A stretch of 64,000 nt of DNA, taken from Rotaria socialis. Taxonomy: Eukaryota > Rotifera > Eurotatoria > Philodinida > Philodinidae. The stretch lies in NCBI GenBank assembly GCA_905331475.1, contig CAJNYU010002478.1, positions 124,001-188,000 of the forward strand, read 5' to 3'. The position numbers were made by a program, and so were the translations under genes. Shown piece after piece: positions 47,937 through 61,688 of this stretch. The notes beneath the pieces were generated by a model. The model made no database searches. It was not told the origin of the DNA and saw only the letters and a list, made by a program, of their open reading frames with translations. Numbering within the stretch: position 1 is the stretch's first letter; each line of letters opens with the position of its first letter.

Positions 47937-50900
47937 TAGACTTTAGTTTAAACTAGAGTTTGTCCACTAGCGAAACAGTACCCTAAATAAACAAATAAAA
48001 TGCATTCAATCATGAAAATAAGCGCATAAGTAGACCTCATGGCATGTGTATTCAATGTTTGTCTTTTCTACCACTTCAAATAAAAATGGTTTTAATATTA
48101 AAAGAATGAATATTTTTTTCTCAGATGTTATTACATAAAGATAATTAATATATTTGTAAATGCAATGAAAAATAAAACCAAGCAAAATCGTTCTTTCCTG
48201 TGAGTTATAGTTTCTGTTGACGACAAAAATAAAAACTCAATAGTTTTTCATTCAACGTACGAAAAATCAACGAAAATGCTTACTTATTTCATGTTTTTAT
48301 TGCTTAGAAAAAGTACTCGAAGTTTTTTCTTCGTCTACCCATTTTACAAGTTAACTTACTTTTCTTTGAATTCTTTGACTTGCTTATGAACTGTTTTATA
48401 ACAAAAAAAAACGAAAAAAAAAGTTTCTTTTCCCCGTTTCACATCTATAATACCTTTATTTCAATATTGTGAGTAATCATTTTTGGCTTCAATTCACTTG
48501 TATTGTTTTGCTTTTTGTTCAGTGGTTCAGGTCTTATATAAAACTAATACTGGTATATGGTATAGTTTACTTCTGCTGTGTAAGGTTAGATGAATACGAC
48601 AATAGTGAGTATCGAATAACCTTCTGTAATATACGTAAATGTTGATATCCTTCTAGCAGACCCTTTTTCGATTTTTTTTTGTCATAGAGTCAATTAAAAA
48701 TTGAGAAGATGGTTAAAATCTCAAAGAAAAAAAAGGAAAGAGAAGAAAAAAGAACAGTTTTCGTTTCTTTTTCTCGAAGAAGTAATGCAAACACATCAAG
48801 TGCAATATTCTTTTTCTTTCTGTACGTAGTTGTTGAGCAGTGACAATAATAAATCAATGTAGAATGTGAATCAAACAGTAAAAGTTTCACAACAAAAAAA
48901 GGCATAAAATAGAACGTAGAAACGCACAGAAGTCATGTGCTTGTTTATTATCTATGTATTGTTGTTATTTTGCGTAATGATGTTCTTGGATAAACTTTCC
49001 TTAGCTGTACACGACCTACAATTTTCAGTTAATATATAGACTATGGACTGGAGCCATACGTGTATAGAAGAACATTAAATTCGTCATTGATTTATGCCTA
49101 TATTGCGTGTATTATAAGAGTATTATTGACAAGAATGAATCGAATAGTAGTTACTTTTGATCGTTTGTTTCGAATTATTTTAGTTACTTTTTGAAAGAAG
49201 AATTTATGTAAGTTAAGTATTATCATGTTAAGTGGATAGGCAAAGATCTTGAATGAATTGTAGTACAAGAAAAAAAGACAACATTTATAATAGAAAGAGA
49301 AAACTTTGTATAGACAACAATGATTTTGTAAAATAGATTTTCTTATTATTACATTAATTATCTGTCACACGCTATTGAATAGTAGTCATAATTATGGCGG
49401 ATATTTTAGCTCCACTGTGATTTATAATCAGTAAAAGTTATGATGAAAGGCGTATAGTTAGTGAAAAAAGAGACCGATAAAACTATTGTATCTATTCGGA
49501 CAGTGTGATCGTGTATAATACACTGATAGTTTTTTCTCTAGATTAATTGTCATTCATGTTCAATACCATGCCAAATTTATCAAAATGAAATCATCTATTG
49601 ATCTAAAATAGTAGATTCCGTACGAAACATCATTGATCAACAAAAATGATCTTAATTTGAAAAATCACCATTAAATTAAATTTGAATTAAAGTGTTATTA
49701 ATCATTGAATTTGAGAAAAATGTTTGTTATCAAAATAAAATGTTCAGATTTATTATCATCATTAATCATAACATAAGATTTATGAATATAAATATAAATG
49801 AAACTTCATATTACATAAGATGAAGTAGACTATCGGCATAGAAGAAGCCTTCTCAGCATATTATACTCACACAATTGATACTCTTTATGTACTTGAACAG
49901 TGCATGAGATCCTACTAAGTTGTTATTTTATGTTTTAAAAATAGATGTCTGTATGTTGTCGAACTCGATTAAAATATATAGAAACATGATGACTACTGCA
50001 AGTCTTATTGAATTAATTGGTTCTTCTTAAATTTATATTCTCTCGGAAATGTTACTAAATTTAAGAAAAAACCAATGTCTACTGATTTTTTTCATTTTCT
50101 AAATTTACTCATACGCTTCGATCAAGGATCAAAAGAGCCCTCTACAGGGAATCTCTTGAGCAACCGATTATATTGTATTCGTCGCTTTTGCTGTGTGGGT
50201 AATTTATTTAAAAACGTGATTTCCGTTGTTTCTTCGGGAAAAAACTATAATTAGAATTGATCAAAGCATTTCTGTACGTTGGTTTTTTCAAATCTTATTT
50301 CAATCTCTAATAATAGTACAAAAAAAGGTAAAAATAGTGGTGAAATGTTCGACATTAATTCATCATTACACAAAAGAGAATGGTGCACGTACAATGTTGA
50401 AATAACCGTTTTCTTTTTCAAAGTCAACTTTATCAAAGCGTACAATTTTGCTTGAAAACTGACGATAAAAAAGAGTCTAGCCAAATGACGTTACTAAAAA
50501 TCAGAAAAATATTTTCACATCTCGCTGTTTTTACTTAGCACAAAAGAAAATTTATCGAATATAATTAATTCAGGTCTTCCTGACTATAATAAATTCGAGC
50601 TGTTTATTTTTTCTTATCTATTACATTGAATACAGCTAATGTTTTTAGCCAACAAAACTGATCGTCATCTTGCAAGACAATTTTTTGGCGAATTATTTCA
50701 TGACGTTAAATATTTATAGAATAAAAATTATATTTAGAAAAGAGTCAAAATAAAATAATCATTCTTGATAGAACTAAGCCGCAAGAACAAAATTTAAACT
50801 CGAATGATCTAGTAAAACCCCTGCTAATGAACACCTCCTTATTCTGAAAAGTGAAAGTTTCTTTTTTAGTCCCTTTGACTTATATAATCTCAACATTATG

Positions 50901-53900
50901 AACATATTTTGTGACCTCTTACTATTCTGTCTTTTTCTTCTTATATAATACTATTAAGTACATTTTTTGTATGATTCGACTACTGTAGGTGCGAATTAAA
51001 AAATGATATCATGGCACGAGGAGACTTTGCAATAATACGTACAATCATTTTTCGATAGTAACAAGATTAATGGTTTATCACAATGTAAATTGACTCAAAA
51101 ATATAATATTTCGATTGATTATTTATCAAATATGTTAAAACGTAAAACAGAATATTAAAATAAACCTGAAGCTAACTAGATTCAAAATGTTTTTCTATCC
51201 TATCCAATTCTATATTTCTTGTGATCGTGTTTCACAAAATACGTAGATGAACAGACGAATAGATAGCTAAGCAAATCTGAATCTAGTAAAAATGTTGACG
51301 TACACGTAATGGAGTCGTGTCTTTGTTTGACAACAAATCATGTATCAACTATTTTTCATTCATAAATTTTGTTAGTTTTTGATAATTTTCCTCAAATATT
51401 CTATTGCTTTAAATAATAATAATAATAATTTAAAATAAAATAAAAACATGGAATATTAACAGATTATTTTTAATTTTTAATGTCAACTGTATACATCTGC
51501 CGTAAGTGATAAACAGCATACATGTAATGATTAATTTGCTAAAGATTAATTTAAATAACATATACTAAGACGATATGCTAACTATGATGGTCGAAATAAA
51601 AATAAAAATGCTGCTGATGGATCAGATAAGGATGGTTAAGAATTATTTTTCGCTATTGTAATTATTCGATTTAAATCATCAAGTTCTTGATATTTACTTC
51701 AGCTTATTATTCGTCAATTATTTAAATCTTTCTCAAGTTTTAATACGATGGATACAAATTATAATATAGGAAATAAAATTAATTTGACCGAAATCAAAAT
51801 TCCACTGTTTGCATAATAGTTTCGCCAATATTTTTTTACATAGTAATTGATCTGATAGACAATATATTATATTACTCTATGATCTTTTGAGGTCGAGATA
51901 TAGTTTATGTTAATCTGAATATTATTTATATTCACGGTTCAAAATTTCTAATTTTGTAACGCTTATAAACATACTTCAAGGCAAATTCAAAATGAATACA
52001 CCATGACGTTATTGGATAATTACATTATTATTCGTAGAAATTAAATCTCGAAGTCAGACTAATTTTTATTGGTACCTATTAGACTAAAAGTCACTCGTGC
52101 CTGCTCAACATAATTTCTACTGTATATGAGCTTCAAAATAGAGTGACATAAAACATGTCGATGCGGTGAAACTTAGCAATCATTTCAGTAATTTATTTGA
52201 GTACACATAAAAATGTTATCCTCATCAACATTACGATTTTAGTAAAGTCAAATAATTCTAATACTTGTTAAATAATGCAAGAAATAATTCGAATCATTTG
52301 TTGAATCATACAAGATGGATGTACATTTGTAGCTTATACTATTAACTTCGGTGGACTTAGTTCATCTCTATGCTTAAATACTACGCATGCTTCTAAATGC
52401 TATGAATACTTTACTTGATCTTCTAGTTAGTGATGAACACCATCGAAATCATAAAATCATTTATTTTCTAAATCAAATCAATTAAGCATTGGCATTGCAA
52501 AATTTTCTCTTATCTATCAATTATAAGTTGCGCATAGGTATTTTGACAGTTGAAACGGCATTCAGAACGAGCTATCGCACAGAAATTGAAGTTCAATTAC
52601 TTTATGGAAATATCTATGAAGGTCTTGTAGTTTGATTTAAAATTCTGTTATGTACTATGACTGGATTTTTATTATATGTCCAATAGATAATATATAGTCA
52701 CCATTAATCATTTAAAATTGATTTTCTTGAAAAACAACCAAAATTCAATTCTATGATATGTTAAAATTTATTAGAAATTGTTCATTCGTATAACTGAGTG
52801 ATACTCTAACATCAAGGACTTTTCTTTCAAAAAACCTGATGTGTAGAATTTTCTAAGACAATAATATTTCTACGATAAGATGTTAATGAAAATAAAATTT
52901 CGAATATTGTCTATAGTACTTAATTGATTTCATAGATATATTTTTTTAGCTTTTAAAAAACTGACTTTAGTGAAACATAATTGGAGTAGAATATCGTCAT
53001 TTTTAAGGTTTATGTTTAACAGAAATATTGCACGTCTGTTTCAATCACACAGTTTTTTTGCATATTGAAATAATATTGGCAATGCTGCAATCATTTCATT
53101 AGCAGGTACATAATTATCTGAAGGATGCCATGTAAACCAATAATTGAAGATAAAATCTATGCTATAGATTTCTTGAATTTTTACAACGAACGAAAGTTTT
53201 AGAGTAAATTCTAATCAAATTCTAGATAGCTACACTTTTGGATTGAACTAAAATTTTTCTTATAGATTTAAGAAGGTGCATTGTACATAGAGTTTTGTCA
53301 CGTATAATTAGGAGCTTCTGAAAGAGAAAGAGTACGGATAAATATGGAATATCTTTAGTCGTTTTATAGAAAAGACAGATTATTATCGAGCAATGTCATT
53401 AAAAATCACTGAATTACGTCTAACTTTGTTTTCACACTATACATGGTGATTGATATATTGCAGATACACAACAACTTATTTACATCGTTTGAAAATTTCT
53501 TTAATAATCCAAATCTCATAAGTAGAATTGTACAACAAATTCTGATTTTTTTCAAATGATGATGAGATAATTAAAAAGATCAAAATGAATGGCATACTTG
53601 TGAGTTTATATTAAAAAAAAAGGTTCTTCTTATAGTCCTCATCTATGTGCACAAACACATTTTTCTAGAGATCATTTAAAATTAATATATTGCTCTTTGG
53701 AATAAAAATCATATCTTTATATTTTTGCCTCTGCCTATGAGAGATTTGCTCGCGACGACATACTACTATATCAAGTATCGTAGGATGTGAAAAGGGTAAG
53801 TTTGAGACACGATAAAATTCTCTTCCACAAAACTGTACCATTGTTATTACAGACTTTATTATAATGTGATGAGCGATTATCAAATATGCGTGCGACAGTA

Positions 53901-54298
53901 GATAAAATATTTCATGCTATTCGTAGTTCTTGTTTCGATTCTTTACAGTTTTCTTGATGGACAAAGCAAAAGCAAGTTTAAAAATTTCAAATAAAATTAT
54001 TATTGCTTATAATAGACACTTGTAGAGCTTAATTATTAACTAAATTTTTTGTCTGCCATACATTTTATTAAAATTTACAAATATCCAATTTCTTGTGTCA
54101 TTTTTAAGAATGACATCCTGAAGCTCTTGATTTTTTCCGGAGATTTTTCACTTTTATGGAAGAAAAATACCTGATCACAATGAAGTATTTCAAAACAGCT
54201 CGATAATCAAACGGTTTGAATTTATTTTTCCTTGTTTATTCTCAAAAACCAATATATATTTAACAACAACAACAAAAAATGAAAACTCATATTGATTA
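47937..54298. other. Gene-poor 6.4-kb stretch upstream of the PTB gene and downstream of Vsx
   Basis: Very AT-rich, with an (AAT)-rich run near 51414-51430. No open frame with splice context, RNA gene or element end recognised. Reverse-strand AATAAA words at 54221-54226 and 54235-54240 (tttatt) lie just past the Vsx stop and may be its polyadenylation signals. Confidence 0.5.
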
Positions 54299-55864
54299 TT
54301 AACAACTATTTATTATCGTTGTCTTCGCATTATGTTCTTGAGCTTTAGCACGAAGTGCAGCAATACTTTCACTTTTAATTGTTTCTGTTATATGCATTGA
54401 TGATTTTCTCGAATGTGTACTGCTGCAGCCATCATCATCATCATCATCATCGTCGTCGTCGTCGTCGTCGTCGTCGTCTTGTCCACCGTTATATTTAACC
54501 ATGTTTTTCAATTGTTCAGCTGCTTCTAAGGATTTTCTATGCATACCAAGAAGCCATGGTGCACATGACGTATCAATGCCATCTTTAGCTGTTTTAACTA
54601 TTGTATCTGGTAGCGGAAGTGAATGGCGAACCATAGCTCCGTAAAGTCCATATTCAGCCATGACTGTAGCTTTTCCCCATGTTTTTTCTGTTTTGCGCCA
54701 CTTAAAAAATAAACAATTCAATTTTTTTTGACAACTAGAAAAAAAAGATAAAATCTAGAAAACTTACTTTAGCTCGACGATTTTGAAACCAGACCTATAA
54801 CACGAAGAATTTATTAAATGAACAGCTTCGAAAACAAGTCAACTCGTAGAAAAAATTATGTCAATTAGTAAACAGACTAAATCTAATACGCTCGCATTGA
54901 TAGTCATAAAATGATTCAATCGAACACATATGTTATTGCAGTTTTTCTACCAACCGATATAAAAAAAAATGCTCATTAGAACAAGGTTAAAGACATCACG
55001 CTGAGCGATTATTTATGCTGTCGATGTAGAATAATAAATATCGAGAAACATGTACAAGACTGGTGTGCGTGTTAGAATAGAAACATACGCACATTGTGCG
55101 ATAATGATGGCTCAGTAACTAGAGAATTAATCAAACAATTAAAAACTTTGTCATTACAAACCTGTATTCTATCTTCGGGAAGATCAGTTTTAACAGCAAG
55201 TAATTCTCGTGCAAATATATCAGGATAATGAACATCTTTAAATGCTTTTTCTAATTCATCAACTTGATTACTACTAAATGTAGTTCTATCCATAGAAAGA
55301 AAAAAATAAACCTTATTAATTAAAAATAATTGTTTTTTTTCTTTTATTGAAAATACTTACCGATGCCTACGTTTACATTGTTTTCTCTTATTAGAAATGT
55401 TACTCTGTGTTCCATTTGTATTGAATTTTCCATTATTACTATCAAATTCATTAGCATTATTAATAATCTTCTCATCTTCATCTTAAATAAATATGAAAAG
55501 AATCATAATTCAAGTTTTCTTATGGATACAAAACAAAAATTTATTATTCAATCATACCTATATTGCCCGGTAAAGATTTTAACAAAGTATTTCTATTTGT
55601 TGATGAAAATGGTTGAAAAAAGTTCGTATGTGGTTGATGAGTTGGTGTTATAGATATATCTCTATTAGTAAATGTTTCTGTTGAATGTTGGTAAGAAGGA
55701 AATAAACTTGATCGTGATAGGTAGGCTGTATATGCTTGATGATCAGCATAGGCACGAGCAGCTGCGAGATCTGTTGATGTTAGATTAAGAAGTTCTTGAA
55801 TAGCAAATGTTGTTGTTCGAGTATTCGTTGAAGAAAGTTGTTGAGGATAATGAGCCAAGTTCAT
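54299..55864 (-). CDS. Vsx: Visual system homeobox protein (paired-like CVC class, Vsx1/Vsx2/ceh-10 family)
   Basis: Exons: 55558-55864, 55361-55481, 55162-55285, 54768-54794, 54299-54700; 326 residues. An N-terminal eh1-like repressor motif [10 protein letters not shown] (about 19-28) matches the FGIQEILGL of Vsx2. The homeodomain (about 139-198) contains [19 protein letters not shown] and [19 protein letters not shown], with the recognition helix split over the 9-codon exon 4. The CVC domain follows directly ([40 protein letters not shown]), diagnostic for this class. An Asp run (GAT/GAC codons, 54430-54477) precedes an OAR motif ([12 protein letters not shown]). Vsx proteins specify retinal bipolar cells and some interneurons. 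Large gene-poor flanks suit complex regulation. Confidence 0.96.
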
Positions 55865-58378
55865 GATGTAAAATCAATCGACTGTTGATGATAGTGTTAA
55901 CATAGACAAATGTAGAGAGAAAACTTCAGGAACTAATTTATTAATAATCAGACGAATAAGAGAATGCTTGGAAGCTTCTATGAGATTTCTGTTTTTTTTT
56001 TCTTGCCTACTAACTAACCCAATCGGAACATGTCGGGCAAAGCGACAGGCAGAGATGGAAGGAATTGGCTCAACAAGCCTGATATCTACGTTAATGGGCC
56101 AATCAAAATACGAATGAGAATGAAAAAAAAAGAAAATTCTCACTCGTTCTCTACAATCTTTTTTTTTCTTCGTAATCTGCACCCAATTATGTTATTTCGT
56201 TTGTATTTTTTTCTAGCGAATAAGAAAAGCAGTCTTAGCCATTGCTTACTCTTTCTCTGATCGATTCATCTCATATTTCCAAATGAGGCGAGTGTTTGTC
56301 AAAGGCGAATAAATAATTAATTGATTGACTTTTATGAGACTAGAGAAACACAAAGACAACAATATATGAAGACTACTGTGCTATTCTGACATCATTAGAT
56401 GGTATCAAATTATCCGATGCATTGGTTCAGAATTTATCATTTGGTAATTGTTTCAATGGTGTACAAATAGACTTCAAAGAAAATCAGCGTTCGGAATTGA
56501 TTAGTACTTAATCATTTCTTTTCGGTATAAAAAAAAAAGGTCACAAACAGGCTAGAATTGAAGAAACTATTCCTATTTCTGATGTGGAATGCTTTGAATG
56601 GTCTTAATTGTATTGAAATACTACTTTGTAATTGATTCATGGACCAAAAGAATATCGTACTTACTTGTTTCAAATATCACAAGGTGAAAACAAAATGGCA
56701 GAAAGACGCTTTCGCTTTTATACAAAATTCAAAGATTTACAAGGAAACGTTTTATCATATATGATAGCTCTTTAGTTTCCAAATAATTATTAATAATACA
56801 TTTTCTACTAGAATAAACCTGCTGTTTCTTGAATCATTTAAATTTCTCGTCTGATTACACATATCAACTAAAATAAGTTTCGATTATTCATTCACATGCT
56901 TCATCTTGTTCTCTCTTCTAAAGTTAAGATGACAATTATAGAATGATAATTTCTTCAAATTTTATTTTTGAGGAATCTCACACCCATTTTACACTCATAC
57001 AATATTGGCAAGTAGTTTGACGCGTGAATACCCAGTGTGCTCGCATTTATCCATCTCAATGACATAATTGCATGAAATAGCGCATCATTATTCACATATA
57101 TATATATAATATTCTCTATTATCACTCGGATGATCGATTGTCAACACTTGACAGACAATGAAAACTAAAAATCTTTCATCAATTTAACAAAGCTAATTTC
57201 GATTAAATATAATACAGTTTAATGAGAAAAAATTGGATGTACATTACTTTTATCTTAGCCGCTAGAATGAATACACTATCAATGTAAGAAGCTTGATGTA
57301 TTTTGGTAATAAGATGGCAGATAATAGTGAACATTTCTGACATGTTACTCGCGCATGATCAATCAATTTCAGCAAAGTATTGATTGATACGTGTAAAAAT
57401 ATATGATCTATTTTATTCAGGTAATTCTATACATTGTCTCTTTTCTGTTCATCATCTATAATTAATTGAGCACATCTTTTTCTTATATTTAGACAAGTGT
57501 AAGAGGTGCAACACTACATCAATGATTAATGCCTCAATAGTTCTCTTGCTTTCTCTTATTTGTCGATGTGTTTGTATATGATTGAGTTTGCTCATTTTTT
57601 TTGCTCTAATTGAATCATTTTTTTTTTGCCTCCCACTGCTTATCACAATAGACACAGAATCAGTTGGAGATTGACTTATACAGTGCTCCTCATGGTTTCC
57701 ATCCTTTTGTAAACTATAAGTTAGTATTATTCGTGTACACGCGTGTCCCGAATTAGGTAATGATTTTGTCATCTTGGAAAGTTTTTCTTTTTCTCCGATT
57801 TGAATTATAGAGTTAACTTGTTTGTTTGTGCTCAAGGATTCCTAAACAATCGATAACTTCTTTTTCATCTTCTCATGTGTATATCTAGTCCACTTCAGTA
57901 GAAAACTTTTCATATAATGTCTGAGTCATAGCTCTCTTCTACTTCTACTATTAACCTTCAGACACATTCATTTGCGCATATATATATATTTTCTTTCTTT
58001 GTATTACGTCCAAGTTGTCTTGTGAATTAACAGTGGATCAGCTTCTACTTTCCATATTATTTCAAAAAGACAAATATTCAGCTCACTAAATCAATTGATT
58101 TTGTGACATGTTTGCATGCAAACAATATTCGACATTTGATTACGATCAAAAACAATCTCTCGGGAGAAACAATAGTTTAATCGGATTTTCCCCTCTCGTA
58201 AATGATGGAATGAACAAGCAATTAATTTGCTTGTATGTTGTTTGCATTTTTCTATCATTGTTAATGTCGTATGACTGAGTCGAACAAAAAAGAAAAAAGA
58301 AAAGGTGGACAAAAAAAAATCGCTTGATTTTGAGCGTGCAATCACATATTACAGTCATAGATGAGAAAATTTCAATTG
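55865..58378. other. Upstream region of Vsx
   Basis: About 2.5 kb without a supported gene; includes a short (TA)n run near 57096-57110. Probably holds Vsx promoter and regulatory sequence by position only. Confidence 0.5.
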
Positions 58379-59071
58379 TCACTCGTCTTGAATGTCGCCT
58401 AATATAGCTACTCCTTCGATTTCAACTTTAGCATTCTAAATAAAAATAAATCATGAAATTAGTTAATTAGGATAAATTATTTTTGTTTTTACTCTTGGAA
58501 GAGCAGCGACTTGAACAGTTGATCGAGCAGGATGATGATCTGTAAAGACTATAATACAACAATCATTTATGGATGTTTTAGTAAAACAATTAGTAAAAAT
58601 ATTTTACATTCAGAATAAACTGCATTCATTGCAGTAAAATCATTCATATCGTTGAGGAAAACATTAGTTTTTACAACTAAAACAAAAATATCGATGCTAA
58701 CATATTGAGTTGTCTGTTTCGATTAACTCACCATTTTTATATGAAGCACCGGCAGCTTTGAGAACTTCACCGAGGTTTTTCAACGACTAAATAAAAGAGA
58801 AGTAAAATACAAAGTTATACTAATATGTTACTATACTTGACGAGCTTGCTCTTGTACACCTTCACCAGCAAATAGGCCAGTTCTAGGATCAAGTCCGATA
58901 GATCCACTTAAATATAATGTGTGTCCAATTACAACACCTTGGCTGAACGAGACATTCTTTTAGATAATTCATTGTTCGAGTTACTGCTTATGTGATTTAC
59001 CTATATGGTCCACCAATAGGCCCAGCCTCAGTTGTTGATATAATACGACGAACAAATTGAGATGATGACAT
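58379..59071 (-). CDS. RIDA: RidA/UK114 family 2-iminobutanoate/2-iminopropanoate deaminase
   Basis: Six small exons: 59001-59071, 58837-58942, 58732-58786, 58608-58676, 58493-58548, 58379-58435; 137 residues, the same length as human RIDA. It hydrolyses reactive enamine/imine intermediates formed by PLP-dependent enzymes such as threonine dehydratase. Family marks: FVRRIISTTEAGP at the N-terminus, GGPYSQGVVIGHTLYLSGSI, EGVQEQARQSLKNLGEVLKA, VVKTNVFLNDMNDF, and HPARSTVQVAALPRNAKVEI with the Arg of the PAR motif that binds substrate carboxylate. All key positions are present. Introns are 50-67 bp. Confidence 0.96.
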
Positions 59072-61688
59072 TCTATTTATGTGAAAAGTGATAAAAAAGG
59101 ATGAAAAATGAATAAAAATCTAAAAGCTACATAAAAAACTAAGTAAGATAGGTTTATCAAGGGTAAGATAAGAAATGAAAGCGTCTTTTGTATTTTTGTC
59201 GAGTCATGACTGAAAACGAAAACGTATAGGTTAAATTTCTAACTGATAGTACACAAACACGTGTTAACTCTTTCCTGTCGTTTTGCAACAGTATGAAGTT
59301 TCTTCATATTGTCAAGAAACCAAAAAAAAGCATTTATTCTATTTAAATACATAATTTCGTTTTCTTGAAAAACAACATATAGATTTCATAAATTCAAAAT
59401 TTAAAAAGCTCAAATGAGTATTTTTTTATGACAATTTAAAAAACCAACAGAAGCAATTGATAATGATCTTAGCATTAGTTTAATAGTTTTTAGCATTGAG
59501 TCTACTCTCTGACGATCATAATGAAAATGATATATCGTAAAATGTTATCGAAACAAGTAGTGCAATATGAAATAATATAAGATTAAATGATTTCTTTTCT
59601 CACTGATCGTCATTGATCCATATATATTTTAATGAATTTTTCTTTAGCGTCTCTCCAATCGAGCTTTCATCCAACATTGACAACAGAGGTGATTGTGTAC
59701 AACTTCACATGATCATTCTAGTATGGAGATGATAAGCATCGGAATAAACAAATCCATTTTAAAAGGAATTGTCATTATATAAGATTCAATTTTGAGTATT
59801 TTTAGTGTAGTAGAATGAAATCAATCCTTAAGTCGATACCCATGTACATGTAGAACTCATAATATTGATGTAACGATGAGGGTGAGTTCTCGAAAAAGAG
59901 TGAAAAGTAAAGTTATAGTTTATTCATCGAAATTCAAAGTATATATGCGTTAATACCAAGAAATGCAATATCCCTCACTTGCCCACATACCCATACAATT
60001 GTCAGCTTGGGCATCAGTGTTCCTCTATGTTGTGAATTGTAGCTCGTCATTGTCCATATAATAACATATGTAGAACTTAGTAGATAATCCAACTACATAA
60101 TGAACGAATACCTTAAGATTATTAAACGAATAGAAAATGACGATAGATAATGCAGTTTTTTTTATCAACATTTTGTATAAACTTGATAACGAATAATATA
60201 ATATGGTACGAATGTTCCTTTTCTACTTGAAGTAAATACTATAAATTAGATTTCTCTCAGTAGATTCAAATAGCGAAATTTCAGTGATATTTGAAGATAG
60301 GTTCTTCTATTGACTGATAATGTTGTATTGAATGTATCTTAAGAGAGTGGGTAGAGATCTTTGAGATTTCCAAAAAGACATTTTTGATTACTATCGATGT
60401 TTATGCATCATGATAAAATGTTGCTGAAGTTATTTCTTGGCTAGAAAAATGAAGCTTATACTTGAAACGATTTCTATTGAATTCAGGGATTCTCGAATAG
60501 ACGTAAGCTAAGGAAACTTTATCATCAAGAATTATGCATTTTAATTTGTTTGAAGAGATAATAATCCTTTCCGATACCTTTCATTCGACATACAATCGAG
60601 CAAAGACGGTTGACAGTGATTGAAGACAAACAAAAATCTTGATTGTTTAGCATTTTGACATTGATGTATGTATAAAAATGACGATGAACAGAATTGAAGC
60701 TAATATTATACTTGACGGAACTAAGTTGTTACGATACATTCATCTCTGATGTTTATTATTGATTTGATGTTATCGGCAAATATTACTAATCGTAATTCGA
60801 AACTTGAAATGATACTCAACTCTATACTATTCATCATCTATAACCAGAAGTTTTACTTCTTTGATTATATAATTCCTGATGATCGCTAGTTGATAGGTTG
60901 CTAAAGATATTTTTATTTTCATCAGATATTCTTAGATTGATTTACATATCTGTTGAGTTTTAATTTTTTACAAAGTAGAATCATACCATTTAGTCGTTTT
61001 CGCAAACAGTAGGACAGTTTGTTTGAATGACCCACTAATTATTCACTGTTCACTCTTTCGCAAGATCTTAGAATAGAGAAACAAATCAAATTTTTTCTTG
61101 AAGATTGTACATTACAAAGTGTGTCGCATAAAAATACTACTTCTTAGGATCTTTTTTCAACAGAGTTGTGCTATTTCTGTTTAACGTTGATTATTATACA
61201 ATGAATTTTTCTTTTTTTTCGTATCTATATTTAAGGAAACTAACATGCCAATTATATTCAAGCATAATCATATGTGATTGTTCTTAAATACCAGTTCCAT
61301 CTACATTCAAAATCATGCCGATTAAATAACATAATTATTTTTAACTTTTCCCCATTAATCATTGTCGGGTTCTTAATAATATTCTATTTCAATCATCTGA
61401 TCTTCTAAAATATCAACTATATAGAAGTTGACATTTATTTATTTTGTTAAATTAGTTTAGTTTCAACAATCAGTATGATTGTTGTCTGAATTGTGTCAAT
61501 AATGTGATTAATTTTAGATAGAGTTTGACAAAAAAAACACATCATATTAATATGAAAGTATATCAGCATCTAATTGAATATCCACCATGATTCAAAAATC
61601 GGCAACAGAAGCAGCTGTGATCAATATAGAGAAAGCTGTTTAGTCAGACAAATTAAACAAAATAGTTTTGCATTTTATAAAATAGGTT
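59072..61688. other. Intergenic stretch between RIDA and UPF3
   Basis: About 2.6 kb of AT-rich sequence; no coding signal, element end or RNA gene recognised. Confidence 0.5.
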
